Assembly: GCA_010093485.1 (NCBI GenBank)
Contig: MU001505.1
Coordinates: 213,375-277,374 of the forward strand
DNA: 64,000 bases
Origin: Karstenula rhodostoma CBS 690.94
Lineage: Eukaryota > Ascomycota > Dothideomycetes > Pleosporales > Didymosphaeriaceae
Direction of reading: 5' to 3'
Part shown: piece by piece, positions 1-10,069 of the stretch
How positions within the stretch are numbered: position 1 is the first letter of the stretch
How the letters are laid out: each line of letters starts with the position of its first letter
The notes under the pieces: generated by a model
The model's database searches: none
The model's input: only the letters and a program-made list of their open reading frames with translations
Told to the model about the DNA's origin: nothing
Program-made: the position numbers and the translations under genes

Positions 1-3000
1 ATGAGCAGCCTGCCACCAGAGATGCGCGCAGAGAACCTCATGTGCTACATTGGTCACGAAGGAACCTACACACCCGCCCATCGAGAGATGTGCGCGTCTC
101 TCGGTCAGAACATCATGGTGCATGCCTCCACGACAGTCGGCGAAGATGGTAAACCTGAGCGACCAGGTTCTTCTTTGTGGTTTATGACGGAATCGAAAGA
201 CCGGCATCTCGTTGCCGAATACTGGTTGTCGACTCTCGGACACGATATTGAGGTGGAGAACCATTTCGCACAGCTCATTGCATGGAAGAAAGCACCTTTC
301 AAGACGTACGTGGTGGAGCAGCGAACTGGTGACTTCATCCTGATCCCGCCCTTGGCCCCTCACCAGGTCTGGAACCGTGGCACTCGCACAATGAAAGTAG
401 CGTGGAACCGGACAACCGTAGAAACCCTGGAAATGGCCATGGATGAAGCGCTGCCGGCCTCGCGCATCGTGTGTCGGGACGAACAGTACAAGAACAAGGC
501 TATCGTGTACTACACTCTTCTTAAATACTCAAATCTAATCAAGATTGCTCGGGCGCAGAGCGAACTCGGAGGTGACCAAGAAGAGATGATCCACCGGTCA
601 CTCAAGATACGACATGTGCAACGGGATTTTAAGAGGCTCTTCGACCTCTACAAGAACATCCTTCTTTCGGAAATGTTCGCGCCTGAAGCGCAACATGGCC
701 GTGAGCACCCCGAGCTGTTACCCTTCGATGGCAATGTGACTTGCGCTTACTGCAGGTGCAATATCTTCAACCGTTTCCTGACTTGCAAATCTTGCAAGAA
801 CCTCTACAGCGAAGACATCGAGGAGCCGTATGATGTTTGTATGGATTGCTACTGCATGGGCCGAAGTTGCGGATGCCAGTCAGGATATACTTGGGTTGAG
901 CAGTGGAGATGGAAAGATTTGATGCACAGGTATGAGGAGTGGCGCGCTCAGATAGTCGAAATTGACGGTCACATCACGGAGAAGACGCCGCTGCCACTAC
1001 AAGAAGAGAGGCGATATTTCAGCAAGAAAACGCTCGCCCAAGTGTGTCAGGAGCAACTCAAGATCCGGCCTTTTGTAGATATAAAGAACCCCAATCCTGC
1101 GAATGGGGAATCGGAGGAGGACGAGCCACAGATTGACGCAAACGGTTACCCCAAACCTGCGAAGAAGAAGTCCAAGCAATGGCTCAGTAAACACAAGTCA
1201 TGCCATGTTTGTTTGCATCGACACCCCAAGTGGAAAATGGCTTTCTGCACTAACTGCGATTATGCCTACTGTTACGGCACCCTGTTCCGAGCACATGACA
1301 CGATGCCCTTAGCTATCATGGAAGACCCCGCCTGGAAATGCCCGCACTGCAAGCGTATCTGCAATACAGGGAAATGTCGTAGCGATCCTCGACAAAACTC
1401 ATATGAGCCCAAGGGGACCTTGCTAGGCCATGACACGAGAAAAGTAGCGGATCCGCGATCAGTGGAATGCCTTGTTGACTTCAGCGTCTCAAACTTGAAC
1501 TGGGTTCGAGAAGAGGATGTGGCCATGGAGAACCGACGCGCAGCTGCCGAGCGCGCGAAACTGGCAAATCCGGAGTTTGATGATCGGTATATGGATCTGG
1601 ACCATGACCAGGATCGCAACGGCATCACTTACTCGCCAGTGCACGAGAATGGTGACTTTGAGGGACACATGAACGGAGCCAACGGTAGCGGCTTACCACG
1701 AGCCTCAGACGACCCCTGGAACGAAAGCTCTCTTTATCCGGATCCTGACCCGAATGCCGAGATACCGCGCCTCGGAAAGCGCAATCGCGAGGATGAGGGT
1801 GAAGAGAACAACACGAGCCGTAAGAAGAAGAAAAATAAGCCAAAGAAAAGCAAGGATGACACGCCGCAACGTCTTGAGCCGAAGAGTACCTCTGGTAAAC
1901 AATATCAGAAGGAAGTACAACGAAAGTTGCTTGAAGAAGCTAAACGAAAAGACCAATTCATCCTTGTGGCCGCGAGGATGAAAGGAAAGTCTAAGATTGT
2001 CAAATTGCGACTAGACTCTGACCTTCTTGAGGCAATACAGAACAGACCAGTGCTCGAGCGCCCGGCACCGGATCAAGAACGCGAATCTAGCGACGAACCA
2101 GAAGATGACACTGGAAACATTCTCCAGTCCGACCTCATGGCGGCTAGAAAACCTGTAGTCACACCTGCCCAGAAGGAGAAGGCACAGAAAACCTTTCGGG
2201 TTCGTGTCAACAATGACGAGACATATTCTACGCGAAAGCGTAACCCAGAGGCCAACTTACCTGGCAAGCCTGGCCGCCCTGGTCAAAGGAAGTCACGCTT
2301 CGAGGAAATCACCATCGATTCTGAAGAGGATGACGATTTTGTAAATGGGTATGGCGGACCAGGGACTGGTCGATCGACTGGTAGAACGTCCACCTGGCTC
2401 GCACGGAAGAACGAGGGCGAGGAAGACTTGCCTACTGAGTTGCCTGAAGACTTTAGGGATGGACTGATTAATCCAAATCGCGAGAAGAACATTGAGAGGA
2501 ACCGAATCCGGAACCAACAGCTAGCGGAGCGAAGGAAGTCAATGCCGTCAAAACCAACCGCAAAGGTTCGCCCACCTGGAGCCGGTCGGCCACGCAAGAG
2601 CACTAGCGCACTTCCAGATGCGATTGGTGCAGATGAGGACGAGGATGGCGTCGGCGAAGATGACGACACTGGCGAGGCTCTACTCCTCGCACAATCTGCC
2701 GCCGCGGCGCTTGAAGCCCAGCGCAAGGCAGAAGCAGAGAAGGCGCGCGCCGCTGCTGCTGAGAAGGAAGCTCAAGAAAACCTCCGTGCAAAGATGGGAA
2801 TAGCAGAGGTGTACTTCGGTGGGTCGGACGAAGAGTCTCTCACTGGTTTCATCAACACGCTCGCCGCGGAAGACGAGCCCCTTGCCCACGAGCGCGCCGA
2901 GTCCTCATCATCACCTGCCGCTAACGAACCACCTCTGCAATCCACGAACTCCATTTTCTCGAAGCCTGGCATGGAGGGCAAGAAGATCAAGATCGTGTCC

Positions 3001-3273
3001 AAGCGCAGCGGTGACGGGGCGACCAAGACTGCCACCACGACGACGGTCACAGCGCCTCTGACAGGGTTCACCGCCGTCAACAAGAAAGCGTCCAAGGCCA
3101 TCAACGTTTCCGACTCGGAGTCTGATAGCGAAGATGAGATTCCGGCAAAAGCGCCCGCACCGAAGAGGCCGGTCGGTCGGCCACCGGGCCGGCCGTCGCT
3201 GGTTCCTACGAGGGGGACAAGTTCGGGGCGTGGACGGGGCCGGCCGCGTGGTAGGCCGCGGAAGTCAGGCTGA
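1..3273 (+). CDS. JmjC and zf-4CXXC_R1 chromatin protein, 5' partial
   Basis: A frame of 1,090 codons is already open at base 1, and the protein starts inside a JmjC fold, so the first ATG is probably internal and the real N-terminus lies upstream. JmjC metal ligands are visible as HRE (His27, Glu29) and a distal His121 in APHQVWN, consistent with an Fe(II)/2-oxoglutarate oxygenase acting on histones or other nuclear proteins. Two cysteine clusters follow: residues about 248-297 (CAYC, CKSC, CMDC, CGC) and about 401-465, the latter resembling zf-4CXXC_R1. The C-terminal half is low-complexity, charged and lysine-rich, with AT-hook-like GRPRKS and several RGRPRG/GRPPGRP motifs up to the TGA, suggesting DNA binding. 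No intron is needed. Demethylase activity is inferred from the family; the substrate cannot be told from sequence. Confidence 0.85.
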   Translation: MSSLPPEMRAENLMCYIGHEGTYTPAHREMCASLGQNIMVHASTTVGEDGKPERPGSSLWFMTESKDRHLVAEYWLSTLGHDIEVENHFAQLIAWKKAPFKTYVVEQRTGDFILIPPLAPHQVWNRGTRTMKVAWNRTTVETLEMAMDEALPASRIVCRDEQYKNKAIVYYTLLKYSNLIKIARAQSELGGDQEEMIHRSLKIRHVQRDFKRLFDLYKNILLSEMFAPEAQHGREHPELLPFDGNVTCAYCRCNIFNRFLTCKSCKNLYSEDIEEPYDVCMDCYCMGRSCGCQSGYTWVEQWRWKDLMHRYEEWRAQIVEIDGHITEKTPLPLQEERRYFSKKTLAQVCQEQLKIRPFVDIKNPNPANGESEEDEPQIDANGYPKPAKKKSKQWLSKHKSCHVCLHRHPKWKMAFCTNCDYAYCYGTLFRAHDTMPLAIMEDPAWKCPHCKRICNTGKCRSDPRQNSYEPKGTLLGHDTRKVADPRSVECLVDFSVSNLNWVREEDVAMENRRAAAERAKLANPEFDDRYMDLDHDQDRNGITYSPVHENGDFEGHMNGANGSGLPRASDDPWNESSLYPDPDPNAEIPRLGKRNREDEGEENNTSRKKKKNKPKKSKDDTPQRLEPKSTSGKQYQKEVQRKLLEEAKRKDQFILVAARMKGKSKIVKLRLDSDLLEAIQNRPVLERPAPDQERESSDEPEDDTGNILQSDLMAARKPVVTPAQKEKAQKTFRVRVNNDETYSTRKRNPEANLPGKPGRPGQRKSRFEEITIDSEEDDDFVNGYGGPGTGRSTGRTSTWLARKNEGEEDLPTELPEDFRDGLINPNREKNIERNRIRNQQLAERRKSMPSKPTAKVRPPGAGRPRKSTSALPDAIGADEDEDGVGEDDDTGEALLLAQSAAAALEAQRKAEAEKARAAAAEKEAQENLRAKMGIAEVYFGGSDEESLTGFINTLAAEDEPLAHERAESSSSPAANEPPLQSTNSIFSKPGMEGKKIKIVSKRSGDGATKTATTTTVTAPLTGFTAVNKKASKAINVSDSESDSEDEIPAKAPAPKRPVGRPPGRPSLVPTRGTSSGRGRGRPRGRPRKSG

Positions 3274-4673
3274 GAGCGTTGTATATGGTAGGCGTTCATG
3301 TTGGAATGTGCTTCTTGCGGTGCGGTTTATGGATTTTGATGTGATGTTGGCGAGACGAGACTTTGTTAAGGAGATACCTTGTGTAAGGAGGGGAGGGTTG
3401 CCAGTGGCCTGCTGCCTTGGCAAAGAGAGTGCGAGGCTGCCTTATACTTGCTATAGGCTAGGCTGCATGCTGAATGAGAATTAATACAAGGCTTGTCAGT
3501 TGCTTACATTGTCTGTGTGTCCTATAAGAGCAACATCCGGTTTCTGCTAAGACGGGGTGCGTGGAGAAGCTCTCTGTTGTCAGTGTGGAATCCAGAGCGG
3601 TGGCTTGGCGATCCGGGGCAGGAGTGGATATATGACGCCCACTTCACGGCTACCTCTTACGACTTGCCTTGTCATGTTCGGGCTGTCAGCCGGGAAGGAT
3701 CCGTCAAGAGAGGAGTATTGCAATTGGCTGATTACAATACGGGTAGAAGTTGAGGAGACAGAAGAGTCTACATCGAACGTGATAAGTCATGGCAATACCA
3801 TTCAGTCATATGAGACACTACAAGAGGTGCAGAACTGAACCATAGTATGCACTATTGGGTTCTTTGCACGCGCTGTTGAACACGTTAGTGGAAACGCTGT
3901 GATTTGACACGACGTTAGCAGGTTACGGTGACACAGAAGGCGTGACGTCTGGTGACTAGGCTCAAAACCAGGACACTCTGCTGATGTTCATAACAGTTCA
4001 ATAAATCATTTAAATGGCGTGATGAGAATGGTACTATATCTAAAGTACTAGTACTAGAGCTGGAAAGCTATAGTGGTCACAGAACAACTCAAATGGTCCC
4101 TGCATCCGACCCAAGAAATGTGCGAGAGAACGTCATTAGTCCGTATTTCGTCCTCCAAAAGTTATCCGCTATAGGCTTTGTTGCTGCGCCATGCAGCTGT
4201 ACCAAATATTCAAATAGCCAAGCGCGGTCTTTTGGGTATCCGTTGGGAGCCGTAAACAACGTGGCTCTGGTAGGCGGACTGGAACTCTAAACCACCAAGA
4301 AAGTCTCCGAATACGAGCGGAAAGATAGAGACGAGTCTCATGTGTTCCGAGCATACAAAGATAGAGAATATTAGAAATTTCCATGAATGCAGGCCAGTCT
4401 CGCATGCCGTTCCGACGCGGCAGCTTGGCAGTGGGGCAGGAAACTCTCCCCATCCATGGCCCACGTCACATGTATCAACCTCACACGACAGTATGTCCAG
4501 AGTCTCCCCAGATTTCGCCGTTGAGCGCTTGCTGGTGGCAATTCCACCGGTGACGTGATGCTTCCATCCTCCGAACCCTCCGCTCCGCTAGCGCCAAGTT
4601 GCTCCGCCCTCCACTAAAATCCCGCTAATGCACTCTTCCAAGCTCCTTGGCACGCTGGGCTGGTCCGCTGCAA
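3274..4673. other. Intergenic, no supported gene
   Basis: 1.4 kb between the JmjC gene and the MITE-like element. Only short, uncorroborated frames occur. The first few hundred bases probably hold the 3' UTR of the JmjC gene. A small palindromic patch (AGTACTAGTACT) lies near 4045-4056. Nothing else stands out. Confidence 0.6.
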
Positions 4674-4847
4674 GATCTACCGTAGAAATTGGATGCTCCC
4701 GGTTGAGCTGAATTAGGTTAGATTGTTTTCTACCCCAATCATGTAAGCTATATAGCGTTCTAACCCCGCTTTTACGATCTATTCTGTTTTCTGGTTAGTT
4801 CGCTTATCCATAGCTCAACCGGGAGCATCCAATTTCTACGGTAGATC
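4674..4847. mobile_element. MITE-like element with perfect 36-bp terminal inverted repeats
   Basis: Bases 4674-4709 and 4812-4847 are exact reverse complements over 36 bp, starting GATCTACCGTAG, and they flank a 102-bp AT-rich, non-coding interior. The match stops abruptly on both sides. The outermost GATC and TA are palindromic, so the target-site duplication cannot be separated from the inverted repeat. A TA duplication (Tc1/mariner style) with ends CCGTAGAAATTGG is possible, and so is a 4-bp GATC duplication. The size, lack of coding capacity and perfect arms fit a recently active non-autonomous DNA transposon. A transcribed hairpin is the alternative. Confidence 0.75.
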
Positions 4848-5214
4848 ATGGTGAACGGTTCTTGGTCATGCCACCGAAATTGGTGCTGAGGCGCTAGCCT
4901 GCATTGGCCGATGTCATGTGCTTGGGACCTACACACCGCATTACACGCAACGCACGCATAGGCCAAGGGAACTCCGCCACGCGACAGAGCGGAGAGTATG
5001 GGATGAAAGGGTACTTAAGGAGCGGGTACCCTCCCCAGACTTTACCAGTATCAAACCACATCCATCGACAACTATCATATTACCTCAAACCACACTACCA
5101 ATCCACACAACTTTTGCAACTATCAATCCATCGAGTCGAACATCCCAATACACTTCGAGCAAACACAATCGTACCCAAATCATTCACAACACCATCAATC
5201 TCAAATACGCTACC
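4848..5214 (+). promoter_or_regulatory. Upstream region and CA-rich leader of the small orphan gene
   Basis: Sequence between the MITE-like element and the ATG at 5215. The last 150 bases are strongly CA-rich with few G, the usual look of a fungal 5' leader. Upstream lie GTACTTAAGG and CCCTCCCC-type patches (about 5010-5035) that could be stress-type elements. Transcription start and factors are not known. Confidence 0.4.
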
Positions 5215-5439
5215 ATGGGTTGCAACATCTTCTCTCGCAAGTCAGGCGTCGCCGGGATCCCGTGGGGAGAGGCTCCCCGCAAAGTCAGCACCACACAAAC
5301 CGGACGTACAAGCGTGAGCGCAAGCCGCGGACGCACATCCTTGAGCGTACCAAACCGAGAAACACGAAGCCGATCCAGGCCTGCGTCCATGGATGTTGTT
5401 GGAAACCGAGGTGCCAGCATTGGCGGTGGTGGGCACTAA
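5215..5439 (+). CDS. Small Ser/Arg-rich orphan protein with an MGC N-terminus
   Basis: A 74-residue frame begins at an ATG in good context (CTACCATGG) directly after a typical leader and ends at a TAA. The protein is basic and rich in Ser, Arg and Thr, with an RSRSRP-type patch and a Gly-rich end (GGGGH). It starts Met-Gly-Cys, the arrangement seen in N-myristoylated and palmitoylated proteins, although the preferred Ser at position 6 is Phe here with Ser at 7. No domain is recognised. An upstream in-frame extension from about 4918 exists but would run through the apparent leader, so I chose 5215. Confidence 0.5.
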   Translation: MGCNIFSRKSGVAGIPWGEAPRKVSTTQTGRTSVSASRGRTSLSVPNRETRSRSRPASMDVVGNRGASIGGGGH

Positions 5440-5791
5440 GTGTGTAATGGGACACTGTACACATGAGGGCGAACGTTGAAGATAGATTTTATATTCGATT
5501 ACGATATAACGACATCGGGTTTACGGGATAGATCATACAGCTGCATGGTTTTTAATGCTGGTTGGGCTTATTGGGAAGGATTAGCATTTGTCTGAGACGA
5601 GAATGGGAAGCACAGCCATGTGATTATGGTTCGATTGTATACCATTTATATAGCAATGCAATGTATATATTATCACTCATTAATCTTTGATCTCTTCGTG
5701 ATTCTGTGACACTTCTGCCGTGTTGGAGATACGCAGCGTGTAACAGAGAGAACATGTCTTTAGAACTATCGCGAGATCTACATCCTCCAAA
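5440..5791. other. Intergenic, nothing recognised
   Basis: About 350 bp of AT-rich sequence between the small orphan gene and the 3' end of the broken membrane-protein gene on the opposite strand. Probably 3' UTRs of the two convergent genes. Confidence 0.5.
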
Positions 5792-7633
5792 TCATTGCAT
5801 TTCATGCCCAGATTTATCTACGAAGACCAACCGTCTTCGACAGACATCCGATGATGCTCTATCGTCAGCATTATCAGCACTCTTCTCAGCAGATTCGTGG
5901 AATCTGCCCATCGGAAGTTTATGATCCTCTTTACTGAGCGCGGTAGCACTGAAAAGCCCTTTCGAAAGACGATGGTATGCAATCGAGGCAAAATCCAATC
6001 TCAATGGGGCAAGCGTCGTATCGCGAACGAATTTGACGGATGGAAAATAAAGAGCATCATATACAAGAAGAGTGGCGAAAGTCACACAGAGCTGCATCCC
6101 CAGCCATGCGTACATCTTTTTCTTCTCAACAACAGCTCGGGCCATTGGAGCTGCTTTTCTCCACGTTGCATTTGCAGAGTCGCTAGTCATCAGGTCCGTT
6201 ACCGAACTCCATGCCGCATGGTAAGCTAAGTTAAAAACGCCAGTAACGTAGTCGTCGATGTTTGCCATGTTGTTCAGCCAAGGTAATGTATACTCGAGTG
6301 CCACAACCGCTTTCGCTATCTCCGAGACCATATTAACCGCTACAGGAGCCACCCAGTCATCCTTGATTTTGGCCGGACCCAGCGGGACAACACAGGTGGC
6401 CGCAGCTTCCCTAACTCCAACAAGTGTTATTTCGCAATCATTTTCTTGGAAAAGCCCGGCCTGTAGGGTCACAATCCTAACCTGATAGCAGTCGTAGCTC
6501 TAGCTATCTCCGTTCGCATAATATGTCCGAGCTCGAGGGAAGTCTGGCAAAGACCCAAAGTCGGGTGAATCACCCGGACGTTCGGTCACACTGGTGCCGT
6601 TCTTGTTTCGACTATCGTTGTCATATCAGAAGACTTTGACCGCAATAAGCCGCCCTCCTTCCAACATTGCTGCCTGCGAAGGCCAGTCGTTGGTACGATC
6701 CCAAGGCGAGTCCTCCATTACAACGACAGCTCCGCCTGCCCTGTTCACGCCATTGTCCCTTGAGCCCACATAGTCTGATAACGTAGTGTCCTTTATCATT
6801 TTGGACCAGGTATCGTTTGAAGTGCCATTTACCCAGCGTATCTGCAGATCGAGGTATGGTAGCGGTGCGGTTATGACGCTACTATTCGTCATGTTGGAAC
6901 CTATGGGACGAGCGAAGTACCTCTGAGAACTGATGGTGTTGTTGAATGCGTAGGCGGAACTTGCACCTGTTCTCACGACCGCTCTTAGAAAGCTTCTCAG
7001 CTGCCATTCAGGCGCACGAAGCGACCAGAAACTTCCCTCTGGATTGCCGGTAGGGCCATTCAAGCTCATGTTGGTAGGCGCCCCAAGATTGAGAGCGTCT
7101 GAAATCCAAGCCAACGATGAATTGGCAAGGGGGGCGGCGAAGGTTGGCGGCCATAGCAATCGAGTCACCAAGGTTGCCTAGCCAAACCACCACCACCACC
7201 CTTTCGCTTTCGCCTTCGGTAGGATTGGCATATTGTAGTTGTTTAACCGGGAGATCTCGGGTAGTGTCATTCCCCTGTTCTCGAGCAAAACAAGAATGAC
7301 TGTCCATACAAGCGGCGCTGTGCAGCACATAGTCAACAGGCGGACTAAGAGAAGCGCAAGCGACAGAAGCTCGTTTACTTGCGTTTGATACAGTGTATCA
7401 TCGGCCTCAAATATCCACGTAGGAGGTGCGCCAGGGCGGAAGTTGCGATCATGGACGCATTTCATTAATGCCACAACGAGCAAAACGCACGCTGCTAAAT
7501 GCACCACGTAGATTGAGTAGGTTTTAAGAATATTCCAGATTCCAGCATCGTCTTTTCTGACTGTGCAATACTCTGATTCTTCATCTTTACCAAGGTGTTG
7601 CGCGACGGGTTCGTAGGGGCTTCGATCGTGCAT
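5792..7633 (-). pseudogene. Fungal multi-pass membrane protein gene with three in-frame stops
   Basis: One reading frame runs from an ATG at 7633 (context TCGCCATG) to a stop at 5794-5792, 614 codons, interrupted by TAG at 7180-7178, TGA at 6628-6626 and TAG at 6502-6500. The three open segments stay in the same frame. The first has hydrophobic segments (VVHLAACVLLVVALM; LLSLALLLVRLL; LVWTVILVLLE). The second is an N-glycosylation-rich loop domain (ANSSLAWI, NMSLNG, NMTNSS). The third carries a C-terminal hydrophobic segment. The layout resembles a common Dothideomycete membrane-protein family of unknown function. No good fungal intron (at least 43 nt, canonical ends, frame kept) removes the first stop. 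An intron over the other two cannot be fully excluded but lacks a good donor. I read it as a decayed gene. Confidence 0.65.
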
Positions 7634-8606
7634 GGCGACAGGAAGCTGGCAGAAGGCTGCTGTCCATCCAAGTCTTCGCACGCAGCTGCCTGGGTTTTGT
7701 TCACATCGTATTCGATTGTGGTGCAATCCACGACTTACCTTGATCCGTATTTGCTTATGTGATCATGATAGCTCGGGGTCTAATCGTGCCGATTGTATGT
7801 GGGGGCCAGATCCAGCCTCATTTATCTTGAGAGCCTTGGTCGTATGCTCGGCAGCAGTTGCGGAGTTTTGCGTACATTACTTCGCTAGAATGCGACTTCA
7901 AATTGCATACGTGACGCATACTTCCATAGTGTGCGTTGACTGCAACAGTCTCCATACAAGGTCGAGCACTACCTACTATAGAAGCACTGGAAATTCATGT
8001 GCCCTATATCCAATTTGAGAGAATCATGTCATGCACTACAAATCGACAAAATATCACTTTGTTCCAGCGTGCAGGGCATTTGCATCTATCTTGATGCCAT
8101 CAGCTCCAGTGCAAGGATATTTCGGCCTCGCGACTTGGCCTGTGCTGGATACGGATATGTTCGGTTATGGCAAAAAATGGTTTATCTCTCGTGGTTACAA
8201 ATAACCCATCGTCAAATACTTCCAATAGAGTGGCGCGTACGTGAGGCTGGTGGGCTGACACTGCAAAACGAACTTATCGAATTGCAGTTAGCCCAGCTGT
8301 ACCCCAATGTAACATCGGACCTTTCGTACGTGTCGACGTCGGATTCACGACGATCACAACATTCTCGCGACCCGAATGGACTCCGGGCCTCTACAGCGGT
8401 CAAGACACCTTCCGAAATCGACTTACTTACAGGAAATATGTATCGATTGCGGGGCAGCTTACATGCCATGTGATGCGGCGTGGCTCCCCATGACTTGCAT
8501 ACCTACAGTCATCGTCATTGCTCGGTGGAAGCTTCCGATGCTATAAAGCCATTCTTGGTAGATTTTCGATGTGTCTAATCTAAACTCTCAGATACAGCCT
8601 TCGGAT
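7634..8606. other. Intergenic, no supported gene
   Basis: Between the broken membrane-protein gene and the GH76 gene, which are divergently oriented. The longest frames (about 130-158 codons at 7632-8473) lack start context, leader or recognisable protein features. The last 100 bases probably contain the GH76 promoter; there is no clear TATA box. Confidence 0.5.
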
Positions 8607-9988
8607 ATGCTTATCCAAGGTTTTGTTAATCTACTTCTCTTAGCAGGGTCGACCGCCCCCGTCAACAGCGCGACCATCCCCCGTGATGCCTCCGAGGATA
8701 AGCTGGAAGCTGCCTATGGTGCTTTGCAGCAGTGGTATAATCACTCAAATGGCCTTTGGATACCAAGTACCGGATGGTGGAATAGCGCTAATTGTATGAT
8801 GTATCTAAACTACTACACGATCATCGTACTGAAAATAAAACAGGTCTTACTGTGATCACCGGTGTGGCAACCGTAGACACTAGAATCAAACAGCAGATCG
8901 AAGACGTAATTACAGAGACTTTCGTCAAAGCGCCCCATTACAGTCCGGAAATGGCGAAAGTGATGGGAACGGGAAATGAACGATATCTGATGCAGACTGT
9001 CTATGGCGATCAGTGGCCTTATCCTCCTCCGGCATATCTGCAGCAGCACGGTCGACCGCAGCGGCACACCTTCAAGAACTTCTTGAACGAGTAAGCAAAG
9101 ATCCAGAACATACAATAGCAACCACTTACCCAGATATAGCTATTATGAGTGAGTACCTAACTCAGCTGCATGCAAAAATACTGATAGGAGCCCAGTGACG
9201 AAGGATGGTGGGCTCTCGGTTGGATAGCGGCGTATGACCTGACTCACGACCGTCGTTATCTCAGGCAAGCGGGGATAATTTTCGAGGATATGTATTCCGT
9301 CTTCGGTAAAACAAACTGCAGTAAAAATAGCGGAGGCATTGGTGGTATATGGTGGGACAAGAGCCACACGTACGTAAACGCGATCGCCAACGAGCTCTTC
9401 TTCAGCACCGCAGCCTCCCTCGCCAATCGCGCAAAGCGATCATCCAGTGGCCCAACGTACTTGGACATCGCAAAGCAACAGCTAGCCTGGTTCAAAGGTA
9501 CTGGGATGATTGGAGACAACTTCGCAATCAACGACGGTCTGGTACAGCAGACTTGTAACAACAATGGAGGCACAATCTGGACCTACAATCAAGGTGTTAT
9601 TCTCGGTGGTCTCGTGGAGCTTAGCAAAGCAACCCACGATAACTCTTACGTTGAGTTGGCACACAACATCGCCAATGCAGCCATCGCTACCCTTGCTCCA
9701 GACGGCATCTTGAAAGATCCATGCGAACCGAATTGCGGTGCGGATGGCGCCCAATTCAAAGGCATCTTCGTCAGAAATCTGCTCATCCTCCACAAGATAA
9801 ACCCAAGGGATATCTACAGAGACTTTTTCAAGCGAAATGCGAGAAGTATCTGGGATCATGATCGGAACAGGAGGAATGAGTTGTCGATCAGTTGGACAGG
9901 GCCTTTTGTTTCTCCTGCGAACGCGTCAACACAGAGCTCCGCGATGGATAGCTTAGTCGCGGCGGTGGTGGTCGGGGGGCCATACTAG
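8607..9988 (+). CDS. Secreted GH76 family alpha-1,6-mannanase-like protein
   Basis: Four exons: 8607-8793, 8844-9090, 9140-9148 and 9196-9988, with introns of 50, 49 and 47 nt, giving 411 residues. Residues 1 to about 22 look like a signal peptide (LLLLAGSTAPVNSA). WWNSANC is followed by the GH76 active-site block NDYYDDEGWWAL, with the paired aspartates Asp148-Asp149 that act as nucleophile and acid/base in the family. WWDKSHTYVNAIANELFF and TYNQGVILGGL are further family blocks. The conserved active-site string is only obtained with a 9-nt third exon. The enzyme likely cleaves alpha-1,6-mannan of cell walls outside the cell or in wall remodelling. The C-terminus has no strong GPI signal. 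A GTG-started upstream extension is rejected because it precedes the signal peptide. Confidence 0.88.
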
Positions 9989-10069
9989 AGTGCTACAGGA
10001 TCCATCGTCGTTTGCAACTCAATGCTAGGGATGAGACTATGATCCTCCGCGGCCTAAGTATTTGAACAA

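Noticed and set aside
5792..7633. Programmed stop-codon readthrough as explanation for the three stops
   Set aside because: Contexts (TAG-GCA, TGA-TAT, TAG-AGC) lack the known TGA-CTA readthrough signal, and three readthroughs in one gene are implausible. Nonsense decay is simpler.
7997..8473. 158-codon plus-strand frame upstream of GH76
   Set aside because: No start context, no conserved features, and similar-length chance frames occur on the other strand.
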